64,000 nucleotides of DNA from Roseomonas sp. E05. GTDB lineage: Bacteria; Pseudomonadota; Alphaproteobacteria; Acetobacterales; Acetobacteraceae. Below, piece after piece: positions 17,895-25,945 of the stretch. Positions within the stretch are counted from its first letter, which is position 1. Each line of letters starts with the position of its first letter. The translations under genes and the position numbers were made by a program. The DNA lies in assembly GCF_030063475.1 (NCBI RefSeq), contig NZ_JASIRT010000016.1, forward strand, positions 30,179 through 94,178, read 5' to 3'. The notes beneath the pieces are model-generated. The model was given only the letters and a program-made list of their open reading frames with translations. It made no database searches and was not told the origin of the DNA.

Positions 17895-18227
17895 ATGCCG
17901 AAGATGACCTTCATCGAGCGCGACGGAACGCCGCGCGAAGTCGAGGCCCCGCTCGGCCTGTCCGTGCTGGAGATCGCGCACCGCCACGGCGTGGACATCG
18001 AGGGCGCCTGCGAGGGCAGCCTCGCCTGCTCGACCTGCCATGTCATCGTCGATGGTGGCTGGTTCAAGAAGCTGGAGGAGCCGACCGAGGACGAGGAGGA
18101 CATGCTCGACCTCGCCTTCGACCTGCAGGAGACCTCCCGCCTCGGCTGCCAGATCATCATGACCGAGGAGCTGGATGGCCTCGTGGTGAAGCTCCCGGCC
18201 GGCACCCGCAACGCCGGCGGCGACTGA
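17895..18227 (+). CDS. fdx: ISC-type [2Fe-2S] ferredoxin
   Basis: A 110-residue adrenodoxin-like ferredoxin that donates electrons during Fe-S cluster assembly. Cluster ligands are C39, C45, C48 ([12 protein letters not shown]) and C85 (RLGCQII), the C-x5-C-x2-C...C pattern. The acidic segment [14 protein letters not shown] between them is the usual partner-docking helix. Ten bp after iscS, no strong ribosome binding site, so probably coupled; an alternative ATG is at 17904. Nine bp before tenA. Confidence 0.95.
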   Translation: MPKMTFIERDGTPREVEAPLGLSVLEIAHRHGVDIEGACEGSLACSTCHVIVDGGWFKKLEEPTEDEEDMLDLAFDLQETSRLGCQIIMTEELDGLVVKLPAGTRNAGGD

Positions 18228-18235
18228 CCCCGCCC

Positions 18236-18925
18236 ATGTTCCCCGCACCCTATGGCTCGCCGGACGGGCTGTTCCACCGGCTGCGCCACGCCGCCGAGGA
18301 CCGCTGGGATGCCTATTGCTGGCACCCCTTCGTGCAGGGGCTGGCCGACGGGACACTGCCGCTGGCCGCCTTCCGCCGCTATCTCGTGCAGGACTGGCTG
18401 TTCCTGATCCATTTCGCGCGCGCCAAGGCGCTGGCCGCCTTCAAGGCCGAGAGCCTGGACGCCCTGCGCGGCAAGGCGGCCTCCCTGAACGCGCTGCTGG
18501 CCGAGATGAACATGCACCTCGCCTATTGCGCCGAGTGGGGCATGAGCGAGGCCGACGTGCTGGCGACGACCGAGGCGCCGGAAACCGTCGCCTATACCCG
18601 GTGGGTGCTGGATCGCGGCATGGCCGGCGACATCCTGGACCTGGAAGTGGCGCTGGCGCCCTGCACCGTCGGCTATGGCGAGGTGGCGCGGCGGATCGCG
18701 GAGCATCCGAGGCGGCGCCGCGAGGGCAACCCCTATGAAAGCTGGATCACCGCCTATTCCAGCCCTGAATATCAGGCCCTGGCGCGTGGCGCGGCCGAGC
18801 GGCTCGACGCCCTCGGCGTGAGCCATGGTGGCGAGGCCCGTTTCCGGACGCTCGCCGCCACCTTCTCCGAGGCGGCGCGGCTGGAGGCCGCCTTCTGGCA
18901 GATGGGACTGGACGCGGCGCGATGA
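18236..18925 (+). CDS. tenA: TenA family protein (thiaminase II-like)
   Basis: A 229-residue all-helical protein of the TenA family, which hydrolyses aminopyrimidine derivatives to salvage the thiamin pyrimidine. YLVQDWLFLIHFARA (acid that contacts the pyrimidine), EMNMHLAYCAEWGM and LEVALAPCTVGYGEVA with the expected nucleophile cysteine are visible. The sequence lacks fused domains. Its stop overlaps the mnmA start (ATGA). A link to sulfur metabolism (thiamin thiazole needs cysteine desulfurase sulfur) may explain its place in this operon; this is inference. Confidence 0.85.
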   Translation: MFPAPYGSPDGLFHRLRHAAEDRWDAYCWHPFVQGLADGTLPLAAFRRYLVQDWLFLIHFARAKALAAFKAESLDALRGKAASLNALLAEMNMHLAYCAEWGMSEADVLATTEAPETVAYTRWVLDRGMAGDILDLEVALAPCTVGYGEVARRIAEHPRRRREGNPYESWITAYSSPEYQALARGAAERLDALGVSHGGEARFRTLAATFSEAARLEAAFWQMGLDAAR

Positions 18926-20031
18926 GGATGCTGGTCGCCATGTCGGGCGGGGTGGATTCCTCGGTGGTCGCCGGGCTCCTGAAGGAGCAGGGCCACGAGG
19001 TGATCGGCGCCACGCTGCAGCTCTACGACCATGGCGCCGCCGTGCAGAAGAAGGGCGCCTGCTGCGCCGGGCAGGATATCCATGACGCCCGCGACGTGGC
19101 CGACCGCCTGGGCATTCCGCACTACGTCCTCGACCGCGAGGCGCGCTTCCGCCAGGCGGTGATCGACGATTTCGCGGACACCTATGCGCGCGGCGAGACG
19201 CCGATTCCCTGTGTCCGCTGCAACCAGACGGTCAAGTTCCAGGACCTCGTGCAGCTCGCCCGCGACCTGGGCGCCGAAGGACTGGCGACCGGGCACTATG
19301 TCCGCCGCGTCGAGGGACCGCAGGGGCCGGAACTGCGGCGCGCCGCCGATCTGGCGCGCGACCAGTCCTACTTCCTCTTTGCGACGACGCCGGAGCAGCT
19401 CGCCTTCAGCCATTTCCCGCTCGGCGGCTTCGCCTCCAAGGCGGAGGTGCGGGCGGAGGCGGTGCGGCTTGGCCTGGCCGTGGCCGAGAAGCCGGACAGC
19501 CAGGACATCTGCTTCGTGCCGCAGGGCAACTACCACGAGCTGGTCACCCGCCTGCGCCCCGAGGCGGCCGAGCCCGGCACCATCGAGGACGCGGAAGGGC
19601 GGGTGCTCGGCCAGCATCAGGGCATCGCGCGCTTCACCGTGGGGCAGGGGCGGGGCCTCGGCACCGCCTCGCGCGATGCGGGCGGGCAGCCGCTCTATGT
19701 CACCGCCGTGGATGCGCCGCGCCGGCGGATCGTGGTCGCGCCGCGCCCGCAGCTGGCGGCGGCCGAGGTGCTGGTCGAGGAGGTGAACTGGCTTGTCTCC
19801 CCTCCGAAGGCACCGCTCCCCTGCATGGTGAAGCTGCGCGCCCGCGAGGTGCCCCAGCCGGCCACCGTGTCCTGGGACGCGGCGAAGGGGCAACTGCATG
19901 TCGCGCTCGCCGAGCCGGCCATTGCCGCGCCCGGCCAGGGTTGCGTGCTGTATGACGGCGAGCGCGTTCTCGGCGGCGGATTCATCCGGCGCGCCTCGGA
20001 GCCAGTTGACAGCACGGGCCGCGCCGCCTAA
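18922..20031 (+). CDS. mnmA: tRNA-specific 2-thiouridylase MnmA
   Basis: A 369-residue PP-loop ATPase that makes 2-thiouridine at the wobble position of tRNA-Lys, -Glu and -Gln. The ATP loop is SGGVDSS at residues 8-14; the sulfur-accepting cysteine is probably C100 in CVRCNQTVKF, with the second catalytic cysteine in DSQDICFVPQG. ATGHYVR and the C-terminal beta-barrel region are usual. It needs sulfur relayed from IscS, encoded in the same unit. The 3' end contains the promoter of tRNA-Met. Confidence 0.96.
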   Translation: MRMLVAMSGGVDSSVVAGLLKEQGHEVIGATLQLYDHGAAVQKKGACCAGQDIHDARDVADRLGIPHYVLDREARFRQAVIDDFADTYARGETPIPCVRCNQTVKFQDLVQLARDLGAEGLATGHYVRRVEGPQGPELRRAADLARDQSYFLFATTPEQLAFSHFPLGGFASKAEVRAEAVRLGLAVAEKPDSQDICFVPQGNYHELVTRLRPEAAEPGTIEDAEGRVLGQHQGIARFTVGQGRGLGTASRDAGGQPLYVTAVDAPRRRIVVAPRPQLAAAEVLVEEVNWLVSPPKAPLPCMVKLRAREVPQPATVSWDAAKGQLHVALAEPAIAAPGQGCVLYDGERVLGGGFIRRASEPVDSTGRAA

Positions 20032-20034
20032 ACG
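20006..20034 (+). promoter_or_regulatory. Promoter of tRNA-Met inside the end of mnmA
   Basis: TTGACA (20006-20011), 17-bp spacer, TAAACG (20029-20034). The -10 box contains the mnmA stop codon TAA. The predicted start of transcription is about 20 nt before the tRNA. Close match to the sigma70-type consensus. Confidence 0.65.
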
Positions 20035-20063
20035 GCGGCTCCCGGTTGGTTGGTTCGCTTTTT

Positions 20064-20140
20064 GGCGGTGTAGCTCAGCTGGTTAGAGCACGGCACTCAT
20101 AATGCCGGGGTCGGCGGTTCAAGTCCGCCCGCCGCTACCA
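20064..20140 (+). tRNA. tRNA-Met (CAT), elongator type
   Basis: A 77-nt cloverleaf: acceptor GGCGGTG paired with CGCCGCT, D arm GCTC/GAGC, anticodon stem CGGCA/TGCCG around CTCATAA, T stem GGCGG/CCGCC with TTCAAGT, discriminator A and encoded CCA. The first acceptor pair is G-U and the D-loop is that of an elongator, not an initiator. A CAT anticodon could also be a lysidine-modified tRNA-Ile; similarity of the anticodon region to E. coli metT favours Met. Confidence 0.93.
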
Positions 20141-20331
20141 ACCCTCCCTTTCCCCATCATTTCCGCCTTTCGCGCAGGATGCCGCACCGTGGCCTCTGCG
20201 CCGCCTTGCGCCGTCTCCAGGCATTCGGCCGCGCACAGCGGAAATCCACAGAATTTTCTTGGTAAATCCTGCTGCCTTCGGGCGCTTGCCCCCTTGTGGG
20301 CGGCGCTGCTCTGCCTGAACTCATCCGAGAT

Positions 20332-20361
20332 CTTGCGCGTGAATTTCCCATTCACACATAA
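20332..20361 (+). promoter_or_regulatory. Candidate promoter with an operator-like inverted repeat in its spacer
   Basis: TTGCGC (20332-20337) and CATAAT (20356-20361) are 18 bp apart. The spacer is almost entirely GTGAAT-TTCCC-ATTCAC (20338-20354), a perfect 6-bp inverted repeat. It lies 37 bp before the RimK-like gene. A regulator binding here would block or remodel the promoter; the regulator is unknown. Confidence 0.45.
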
Positions 20362-20397
20362 TGCATCGGTACATAACGCCAGCGCAGGAACGCTCCG

Positions 20398-21384
20398 ATG
20401 TCGAAGGTTCATGTTATCCACGAAAATCCGACGTGGTTGCCGCCCCTGGCTCAGGCCTTCGACCAGATCGGCCTGCCCTGGGCTGAGCTGGACCTCTCCC
20501 GCGGCACCTTCGACCTCTCCGCGCCGCCGCCGGAGGGCGTGTTCTACAACCGCATGAGCGCCTCCTCGCATACCCGCGGCCATCGCTATGCGGCGGAGCT
20601 GACGGCGGGCGTGCTCGCCTGGCTGGCGCGCCACGGGCGCCGTGTGGTGAACGGCTCCCCGGCGCTGGACCTGGAGATCAGCAAGGCCCGGCAATACGCC
20701 GCGCTGGAAGGGGCCGGGCTGCGCGTGCCCCGCACCGTGATGGTGCATGACGAGCCGGAGGCCGTGATCGAGGCGGCGCGCCGCCATTTCGGCACCGGGC
20801 CGGTGATCCTGAAGCCGAACCGGGGCGGCAAGGGGCTGGGCGTGCGCCTCTTCGCCTCCGCCGAGGCGCTGGCCGAGCACCTGAAGGACGCGCCGGCCGA
20901 CGAGGCGCCGGTGGACGGCATCTGGCTGCTGCAGGACTACATCCGCGCGCCGCGCCCGGTGATCACCCGCGCCGAATTCGTCGGCGGCCGCTTCGTCTAT
21001 GCGGTCGAGGTGGACACGACGGCGGGCTTCGAGCTCTGCCCGGCGGAGGCCTGCGCCACGGGCGACGCCTTCTGCCCGGTGGGCCAGACGCCGGCCTCCG
21101 CCGCGCCGGCGCCGCGCTTCAACATCCTGCGCGAGGGCATCGAGACCGGGTTGCGCACGAAGCTGGAGGGCTTCCTGGCACGGAGCGGCGTGGACGTGGC
21201 GGGCATCGAGTTCATCCGCACGCCCGAGGGGCAGGTGCTGGTCTACGACGTGAACACCAACACCAACTACAACCCGGGCGCGGAGGAAGCCGCCGGCGTG
21301 GCCGGCACGCCGCGCTCCGGCCCAGGCGCGCTGGCGGCCTTCCTGGCCGCCGAGCTGGGCAGGACGCAGCGCCAGGCGGCCTGA
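20398..21384 (+). CDS. RimK-like ATP-grasp ligase
   Basis: A 328-residue ATP-grasp protein. The ATP-binding lysine and glycine loop is ILKPNRGGKGLGVRLF, and the metal-binding strand is YDVNTNTNYNP (DxNxN, near residues 284-294). ATP-grasp ligases of the RimK group add amino acids such as glutamate to a protein or small-molecule carboxylate through an acyl phosphate. An N-terminal pre-ATP-grasp domain (VHVIHENPTWLPPLAQAF) is present; there is no zinc finger or protease domain. The acceptor is unknown. It is monocistronic, after tRNA-Met, with its own candidate regulated promoter. Confidence 0.85.
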   Translation: MSKVHVIHENPTWLPPLAQAFDQIGLPWAELDLSRGTFDLSAPPPEGVFYNRMSASSHTRGHRYAAELTAGVLAWLARHGRRVVNGSPALDLEISKARQYAALEGAGLRVPRTVMVHDEPEAVIEAARRHFGTGPVILKPNRGGKGLGVRLFASAEALAEHLKDAPADEAPVDGIWLLQDYIRAPRPVITRAEFVGGRFVYAVEVDTTAGFELCPAEACATGDAFCPVGQTPASAAPAPRFNILREGIETGLRTKLEGFLARSGVDVAGIEFIRTPEGQVLVYDVNTNTNYNPGAEEAAGVAGTPRSGPGALAAFLAAELGRTQRQAA

Positions 21385-21403
21385 GGCACGCGGCGCCAGG
21401 TTA

Positions 21404-21433
21404 TGGCGCCCCTGGGGGAATTCAGGGGCGCCA
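21404..21433. terminator. Bidirectional hairpin terminator
   Basis: TGGCGCCCCTG (21404-21414) pairs perfectly with CAGGGGCGCCA (21423-21433), an 11-bp stem with an 8-nt loop, centred in the 55-bp gap between two convergent stops. No strong T-run follows on either strand. Confidence 0.6.
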
Positions 21434-21439
21434 CAATAT

Positions 21440-22684
21440 TCAGAGCGCGCGGTTGGCGCGCGCCACCACCGCCTCGAACAGCACCTGGCAGCCGGCCGTG
21501 GCCTCCTCAGGCAGGATGCTCTCCGCCTCGTTGTGCGAGAGGCCATCCTTGCAGGGGGTGAAGATCATCGCCGTGGGCACGCTGCGGGCGACATAGACGG
21601 CGTCATGCCCGGCGCCGGAGACGATCTCCCGCGCCGAATAGCCGAGCCGTGCCGCGCCCTGGCGGACGAGGTCCACGCAGGCCGGGTCGAAGGGCTGCAT
21701 GGGGATGCGGAACAGTTCTTCCAGTTCCAGCGCGCAGCCATTGGCGGCGACGATCTTTTGCGCCTCGGCGGGGAAGGTCCCGGCGAGGTGCTCGATCACC
21801 GCGTCCTCGGGGTGGCGGAACTCGACGGAGAAGCGCACCTCGCCCGGCACCACGTTGCGGCTGTTCGGGGCGACCTGCAGGAAACCCACCGTGCCGCGCC
21901 CGTCCTCGCCGCGTTCGCGCATCAGCGCGTCCACCCGCTCGATCACCCGCGCCGCCGCCAGCAGGGCGTCGCGCCGGGCCGAGGGCGGGGTGGTGCCGGC
22001 ATGGGAATCCTGGCCGGTGATCACCGCGTCGTACCAGACCTGGGCCTGCGCGCCGGTGACGATGCCGATCTGCCTGCCCTCGCGCTCCAGGATCGGGCCC
22101 TGCTCGATGTGCAGCTCGAAATAGGCGTCGGCCGGGAAGGGTTTTGCCGGCTCCGGCCCCTTGTAGCCGATGGCGTCCAGCGCCTCGCTGACGGTCACGC
22201 CCTCCACGTCCTTGAGGGCATAGGCCTTGTCCTGCGTGTAGATGCCGGCCCAGACGCCGCTGCCCATCAGCGAGTGGCCGAAGCGGCTGCCCTCCTCGTC
22301 GGTCCAGTTGACCAGCTCGATGGGGGCCTCGGTCTGGATGTTGAGGTCGTGCAGGGTGCGCATCACCTCCAGCCCCGCCAGCACGCCCAGCGCGCCGTCG
22401 AACTTGCCGCCGGAGGGCTGGCTGTCGAGATGGCTGCCCAGCAGCACCGGCTTGCGGGCGGGGTCGCGCCCCTCGCGGCGGGCGAACATGTTGCCGATGG
22501 CATCCACCCGGACCGTCAGGCCCAGCGCCTCGCACCATTCGGTGAAGCGTTGGCGGCCGGCCTTGTCCACCTCGGTCAGCGTCAGCCGCCGCACGCCGCC
22601 CTTCGGCGTGGCGCCGATCTCGGCCATGCTCATCAGGCTGTCCCAGAGGCGCTTGGCGTCGATCCGCTGATTGGTGCCGGACAT
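21440..22684 (-). CDS. M20-family Zn-dependent hydrolase (allantoate/N-carbamoyl-amino acid amidohydrolase type)
   Basis: A 414-residue amidohydrolase of the AllC/HyuC group, which cleaves N-carbamoyl or ureido bonds and releases ammonia and CO2. Di-metal ligands are visible: GSHLDSQPSGGKFDGALG (His, Asp), WTDEEGSRF (Glu), ELHIEQGP (His) and the C-terminal GAGHDAV (His). QDSHAGTTP is the dimer-domain motif of this group. The start at ATG 22684 has AAGGGGA 7 nt upstream. It is divergent from a class II aldolase gene. The substrate (allantoate, N-carbamoyl-beta-alanine or N-carbamoyl amino acid) cannot be chosen from sequence. Confidence 0.9.
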   Translation of the reverse strand: MSGTNQRIDAKRLWDSLMSMAEIGATPKGGVRRLTLTEVDKAGRQRFTEWCEALGLTVRVDAIGNMFARREGRDPARKPVLLGSHLDSQPSGGKFDGALGVLAGLEVMRTLHDLNIQTEAPIELVNWTDEEGSRFGHSLMGSGVWAGIYTQDKAYALKDVEGVTVSEALDAIGYKGPEPAKPFPADAYFELHIEQGPILEREGRQIGIVTGAQAQVWYDAVITGQDSHAGTTPPSARRDALLAAARVIERVDALMRERGEDGRGTVGFLQVAPNSRNVVPGEVRFSVEFRHPEDAVIEHLAGTFPAEAQKIVAANGCALELEELFRIPMQPFDPACVDLVRQGAARLGYSAREIVSGAGHDAVYVARSVPTAMIFTPCKDGLSHNEAESILPEEATAGCQVLFEAVVARANRAL

Positions 22685-22776
22685 CGGAAATCCCCTTGCT
22701 AGAGCCGCCGCCATCTTGCCGCCCGGCGGCGCCTCTGCAAGCCTGCGGGTCTCGGCCCCGCCCGGAGGAGTTCACC

Positions 22777-23565
22777 ATGGCCCATGCCCTCGGCACCCCG
22801 CGTGCCCCCGCCGTCCTGCGCAACTCCGACCTGGACCAGGAGGCGGTGCGCCAGGCGCGCGTCGATCTCGCCGCCTGCTTCCGCATGGCGGCGCGGATGG
22901 GCCTCCACGAGGGGATCTGCAACCACCTCTCGGCCATGGTGCCGGGGCGGGACGACCTGTTCCTGGTCAATCCCTATGGCTGGGCCTTCTCGGAAGTCAC
23001 CGCCTCGCGCCTGCTGATCTGCGACTTCCAAGGCAATGTGGTGGCCGGCGAGGGGACGCCCGAGGCGACGGCCTTCTACATCCATGGCCGCCTGCACATG
23101 AAGCACCCGCGCGCGATGGCCGCCTTCCACACCCATATGCCGAACGCCACGGCGCTTTCGATGCTGGAGGGGCCGCCGCTGGTCTGGGCCGGCCAGTCGG
23201 CGCTGAAGTTCTATGGCCGCACCGCGGTGGACGAGGATTACAACGGCCTCGCCCTCGACGAGGCGGAGGGCGACCGCATCGCCGCCGCCATGGGCGAGGC
23301 GGACATCGTCTTCATGAAGAACCACGGCGTGATGGTGGTCGGGCCCAGCATCGCCGAGGCCTGGGACGACCTCTATTACCTGGAGCGGGCCTGCGAGGTG
23401 CAGCGCATGGCGCAGGCCACCGGCCGCGTGCTGAAGCCGGTGGCGCCGGAACTGGCCGCCCGGACCTATCAGCAGATGCGCGAGGGCGACCGCGAAAGCG
23501 CCCGGCTGCACCTGGAGAGCATCAAGCGCATCCTGGCGCGCGAGGAGCCGGATTACCTCGACTGA
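22777..23565 (+). CDS. Class II aldolase/adducin family protein
   Basis: A 262-residue zinc aldolase-fold protein. Metal histidines are in FHTHMPNATALS and FMKNHGVMVVG; the acidic partner is near GMHEG/LHEGICNHLSAM in the N-terminal part. VNPYGWAFSEVTASRLLICD is the usual phosphate- or substrate-side loop of this subfamily, which may act as an aldolase or decarboxylase on small sugars or acids. Start ATG 22777 has a strong GGAGGAG at 22764-22770. It is divergent from the amidohydrolase with a 92-bp gap. Substrate unknown. Confidence 0.88.
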   Translation: MAHALGTPRAPAVLRNSDLDQEAVRQARVDLAACFRMAARMGLHEGICNHLSAMVPGRDDLFLVNPYGWAFSEVTASRLLICDFQGNVVAGEGTPEATAFYIHGRLHMKHPRAMAAFHTHMPNATALSMLEGPPLVWAGQSALKFYGRTAVDEDYNGLALDEAEGDRIAAAMGEADIVFMKNHGVMVVGPSIAEAWDDLYYLERACEVQRMAQATGRVLKPVAPELAARTYQQMREGDRESARLHLESIKRILAREEPDYLD

Positions 23566-23646
23566 GCCCCGGCCCGGCTGCCGTCCGGCCATGGCGCCGG
23601 CGGCACGGCGCTGGCGCCGCCGGGAGAGCTGCCGTAATCCCGGTGC

Positions 23647-24861
23647 ATGACCGCCGAACCTCTCGACACCCCCTCCGAGCGCCCGTTGCTGCGCCTGCTG
23701 CCGGGGCGCGACCGCCGCGTGAAGGCCGGTCACCCCTGGGCCTTCTCCAACGAGATCGCCATGACCGCCGAGGCGCGGGCCCTGCCGCCCGGCACGCCGG
23801 TGCGGCTGGAGGGCGATGACGGGGTGCGGCATGGCACCTGGCTGTTCAATCCGCACAGCCTGATCGCCGCCCGCTTCCTCTCGCCGCATGCCGAGGTGGC
23901 GCTCGACCACCGCTTCTTCCGCAACCGCCTCGCTGAATGCATGGCCCTGCGGGACCGGCTGATCGGCCAGCCCTTCTACCGGCTGGTCCATGCCGAGGCC
24001 GATGGCCTGCCCGGGCTGGTGATCGACCGCTATGGCGATGCCGTGGCGCTGCAGGCGAACACGGCAGGGATGGAGCGCGCGACGCCGCTGCTGATCGGGG
24101 CCCTGCAGGAGCTGCTGTCGCCCCGGGCAATCGTCTCCCGCAACGATGCCGGCGTGCGGCGCCTGGAGGGGCTGCCCGAGGAGAGCCGCCTCCTGCATGG
24201 GGAGGACGCCACGGCGCTGGTGCGGGAAGGCGGGCTGGAATTCTCGATCGACCTTCTCTCCGGCCAGAAGACCGGCTGGTTCTTCGACCAGAGGGAGAAC
24301 CGGATGCGGGTGGCGGCGCTGGCCAAGGGTGCCACGGTGCTGGACGTCTTCTGCCACACCGGCGGCTTCGGCCTTCTCGCCGCCGCGGCGGGGGCGAAGA
24401 GCGTCACGCTGCTGGACCGCAGCGAACCGGCCCTGGCCCTCGCGGCCGATACCGCCCACCGCCAGGGGTTTTCGGATATCGTCTCAACAAAACGCGGCGA
24501 AGCTTTGGAAACGCTCGAAAAAATGCTGGGGCAGGGCCAGCGCTTCGAGGTGGTGGTGGCCGATCCGCCAGCCTTTGCCAAGACGCGCAAGGACCACCCC
24601 GCAGCCATGCGGGCCTATTCCAAGCTGGCCCGGGTTGCCGCCGGGCTGGTCGCGCCCGGGGGCTTCCTGTTCATCGCCTCCTGCTCACACCACGTGCCCG
24701 TGGGCGACTTCACGGATGCCGTGGCGCATGGCGTCAGCCGCACGCGGCGACCGGCGCGCCTGCTGGCGACGACCGGGGCGGGGCCGGATCATCCGGTGCA
24801 TCCGCTGCTGCCGGAAAGTGCCTATCTCAAGGGTTTGCTGCTGCACCTTCCTGCAGCCTAG
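23647..24861 (+). CDS. rlmI: Class I SAM-dependent rRNA methyltransferase, RlmI-like
   Basis: A 404-residue protein with an N-terminal PUA domain (LLRLLPGRDRRVKAGHPWAFSNEI) and a C-terminal Rossmann methyltransferase. SAM-binding motif is LDVFCHTGGFGLLAAAAGA, and VVADPPAFAKTRKDHPAA is motif IV of m5C methyltransferases of the RlmI/YccW type; SCSHHVP is motif VI with the cysteine. In E. coli RlmI makes m5C1962 in 23S rRNA; the exact site here is inferred. The start ATG follows 81 bp of non-coding DNA after the aldolase stop. Confidence 0.9.
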   Translation: MTAEPLDTPSERPLLRLLPGRDRRVKAGHPWAFSNEIAMTAEARALPPGTPVRLEGDDGVRHGTWLFNPHSLIAARFLSPHAEVALDHRFFRNRLAECMALRDRLIGQPFYRLVHAEADGLPGLVIDRYGDAVALQANTAGMERATPLLIGALQELLSPRAIVSRNDAGVRRLEGLPEESRLLHGEDATALVREGGLEFSIDLLSGQKTGWFFDQRENRMRVAALAKGATVLDVFCHTGGFGLLAAAAGAKSVTLLDRSEPALALAADTAHRQGFSDIVSTKRGEALETLEKMLGQGQRFEVVVADPPAFAKTRKDHPAAMRAYSKLARVAAGLVAPGGFLFIASCSHHVPVGDFTDAVAHGVSRTRRPARLLATTGAGPDHPVHPLLPESAYLKGLLLHLPAA

Positions 24862-24925
24862 CAGCAGCAAACCCTGCTGTGGAAGCTCCGAAGAGAATTT
24901 CCGCAAGATGCTGTTCTTGCAGCAT

Positions 24926-25696
24926 TCAGAGAGAAGCGAGCAGGAAGAGGCGCCGGAAGGGCAGCAGAACGCAGCCATCCGCCTGCGGCGGATAGGCGGA
25001 CCGCATGGCCGCGGCATAGTCGCGGAGGAAGGCCGGGCGCTCTTCCTCCGTCAGCGCGTCGAGATAGGGGCGCAGGCTGGTGCCCATGGCCCATTGCACC
25101 ACCGGGTCCGGCCCCCGCAGGACGTGCAGATACTCCGTGAACCACAGGTCCAGCGTGGCAACGCGAGGACGCAGCAGGTCGTAATAGGCACCCGCCGAGA
25201 GGATCGGCGGCGCCGAGGCAATCCCCGCGAGGCGATCGGCCCAGGGGCCGCTGCGGGCGATCGCATCCTGCCGCGCGCGCAGTGGCTCCGCGTGCATGGA
25301 AGGCATCTGCACAGCCAGCACGCCGCCCGGCGCCAGGAAGCCCAGGAGCCGGGGGAAGAGGCCTTCGTGGTCGCCCAGCCAGTGCAGGGCGGCATTGGAG
25401 AACAGCACGTCCACCGGCTCTTCCGGCGTCCATTGGGCGATGTCGGCCTGCTGGACGGGGAAGCCGGCATCCGTCGCCTTGCGCAGCATGTCCGCCGAGC
25501 CGTCCACGCCGGTGACGGTCGCGCCCGGGAAGCGCGCGGCGAGCAGGGGCAGGGCATTGCCGGCCCCGCAGCCGAGGTCCACCACACGCTGCGGCGCTGG
25601 ATGGGCGATGCGGCCGATCAGGTCGAGGACGGGGCGCAGCCGCTCGTCGGCGAAGCGGAGATACTGCTCGGGGTTCCAACTGGGTTGGCTTGTCAT
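24926..25696 (-). CDS. tam: Trans-aconitate 2-methyltransferase
   Basis: A 256-residue SAM methyltransferase that methylates trans-aconitate, an inhibitor of the TCA cycle formed from cis-aconitate. Motif I is VVDLGCGAGNALPLLAARFPG; post-I is VTGVDGSADMLRKA; VLFSNAALHWLGDHEGLFPRLL is diagnostic for Tam, as is AVQMPSMHAEP. Length fits the family. Its start overlaps the stop of a small membrane-protein gene (ATGA). Convergent with rlmI. Confidence 0.93.
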   Translation of the reverse strand: MTSQPSWNPEQYLRFADERLRPVLDLIGRIAHPAPQRVVDLGCGAGNALPLLAARFPGATVTGVDGSADMLRKATDAGFPVQQADIAQWTPEEPVDVLFSNAALHWLGDHEGLFPRLLGFLAPGGVLAVQMPSMHAEPLRARQDAIARSGPWADRLAGIASAPPILSAGAYYDLLRPRVATLDLWFTEYLHVLRGPDPVVQWAMGTSLRPYLDALTEEERPAFLRDYAAAMRSAYPPQADGCVLLPFRRLFLLASL

Positions 25697-25878
25697 GGCG
25701 AAAGCGTCCGGTCGAAGTGGCGCTTGACCATCAGCAGACCATAGCCGACCGCCAGAAGGAAGACGCCGAGGCCGATATGCTGCGTGGTGATCAGCGGCGC
25801 ATTGCTGCGGGCGATGAACAAGCCAAGCACGGCGACCAGCCCCGCAAGAACAAGCTTCAATCCATCACGGAACACCAC
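25693..25878 (-). CDS. Small two-helix membrane protein, unknown function
   Basis: A 61-residue protein with two hydrophobic segments: LKLVLAGLVAVLGLFIA and IGLGVFLLAVGYGLLMV, and a basic C-terminal tail. I favour the GTG at 25878 because AAGGAGA lies 6 nt upstream on this strand; an ATG ten codons earlier (25908) is also in frame but lacks a binding site. The stop overlaps the tam start. The family is not recognised. Position suggests only co-transcription with tam. Confidence 0.6.
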   Translation of the reverse strand: MVFRDGLKLVLAGLVAVLGLFIARSNAPLITTQHIGLGVFLLAVGYGLLMVKRHFDRTLSP

Positions 25879-25945
25879 GCCATATCTCCTTGTTATGGAA
25901 AGATTCATTCCAATCCACCATACATCCTCAGAGCGAGGCGGCCGC

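Noticed and set aside
16913..18826. A 637-codon minus-strand frame opposite iscS, fdx and tenA
   Set aside because: Runs across three confirmed genes; composition is that of a bias shadow.
20064..20140. Reading the CAT tRNA as tRNA-Ile2 or initiator tRNA-fMet
   Set aside because: First acceptor pair is G-U, not the C-A mismatch of initiators, and the anticodon region matches elongator Met; Ile2 cannot be fully excluded without a tilS-type determinant analysis.
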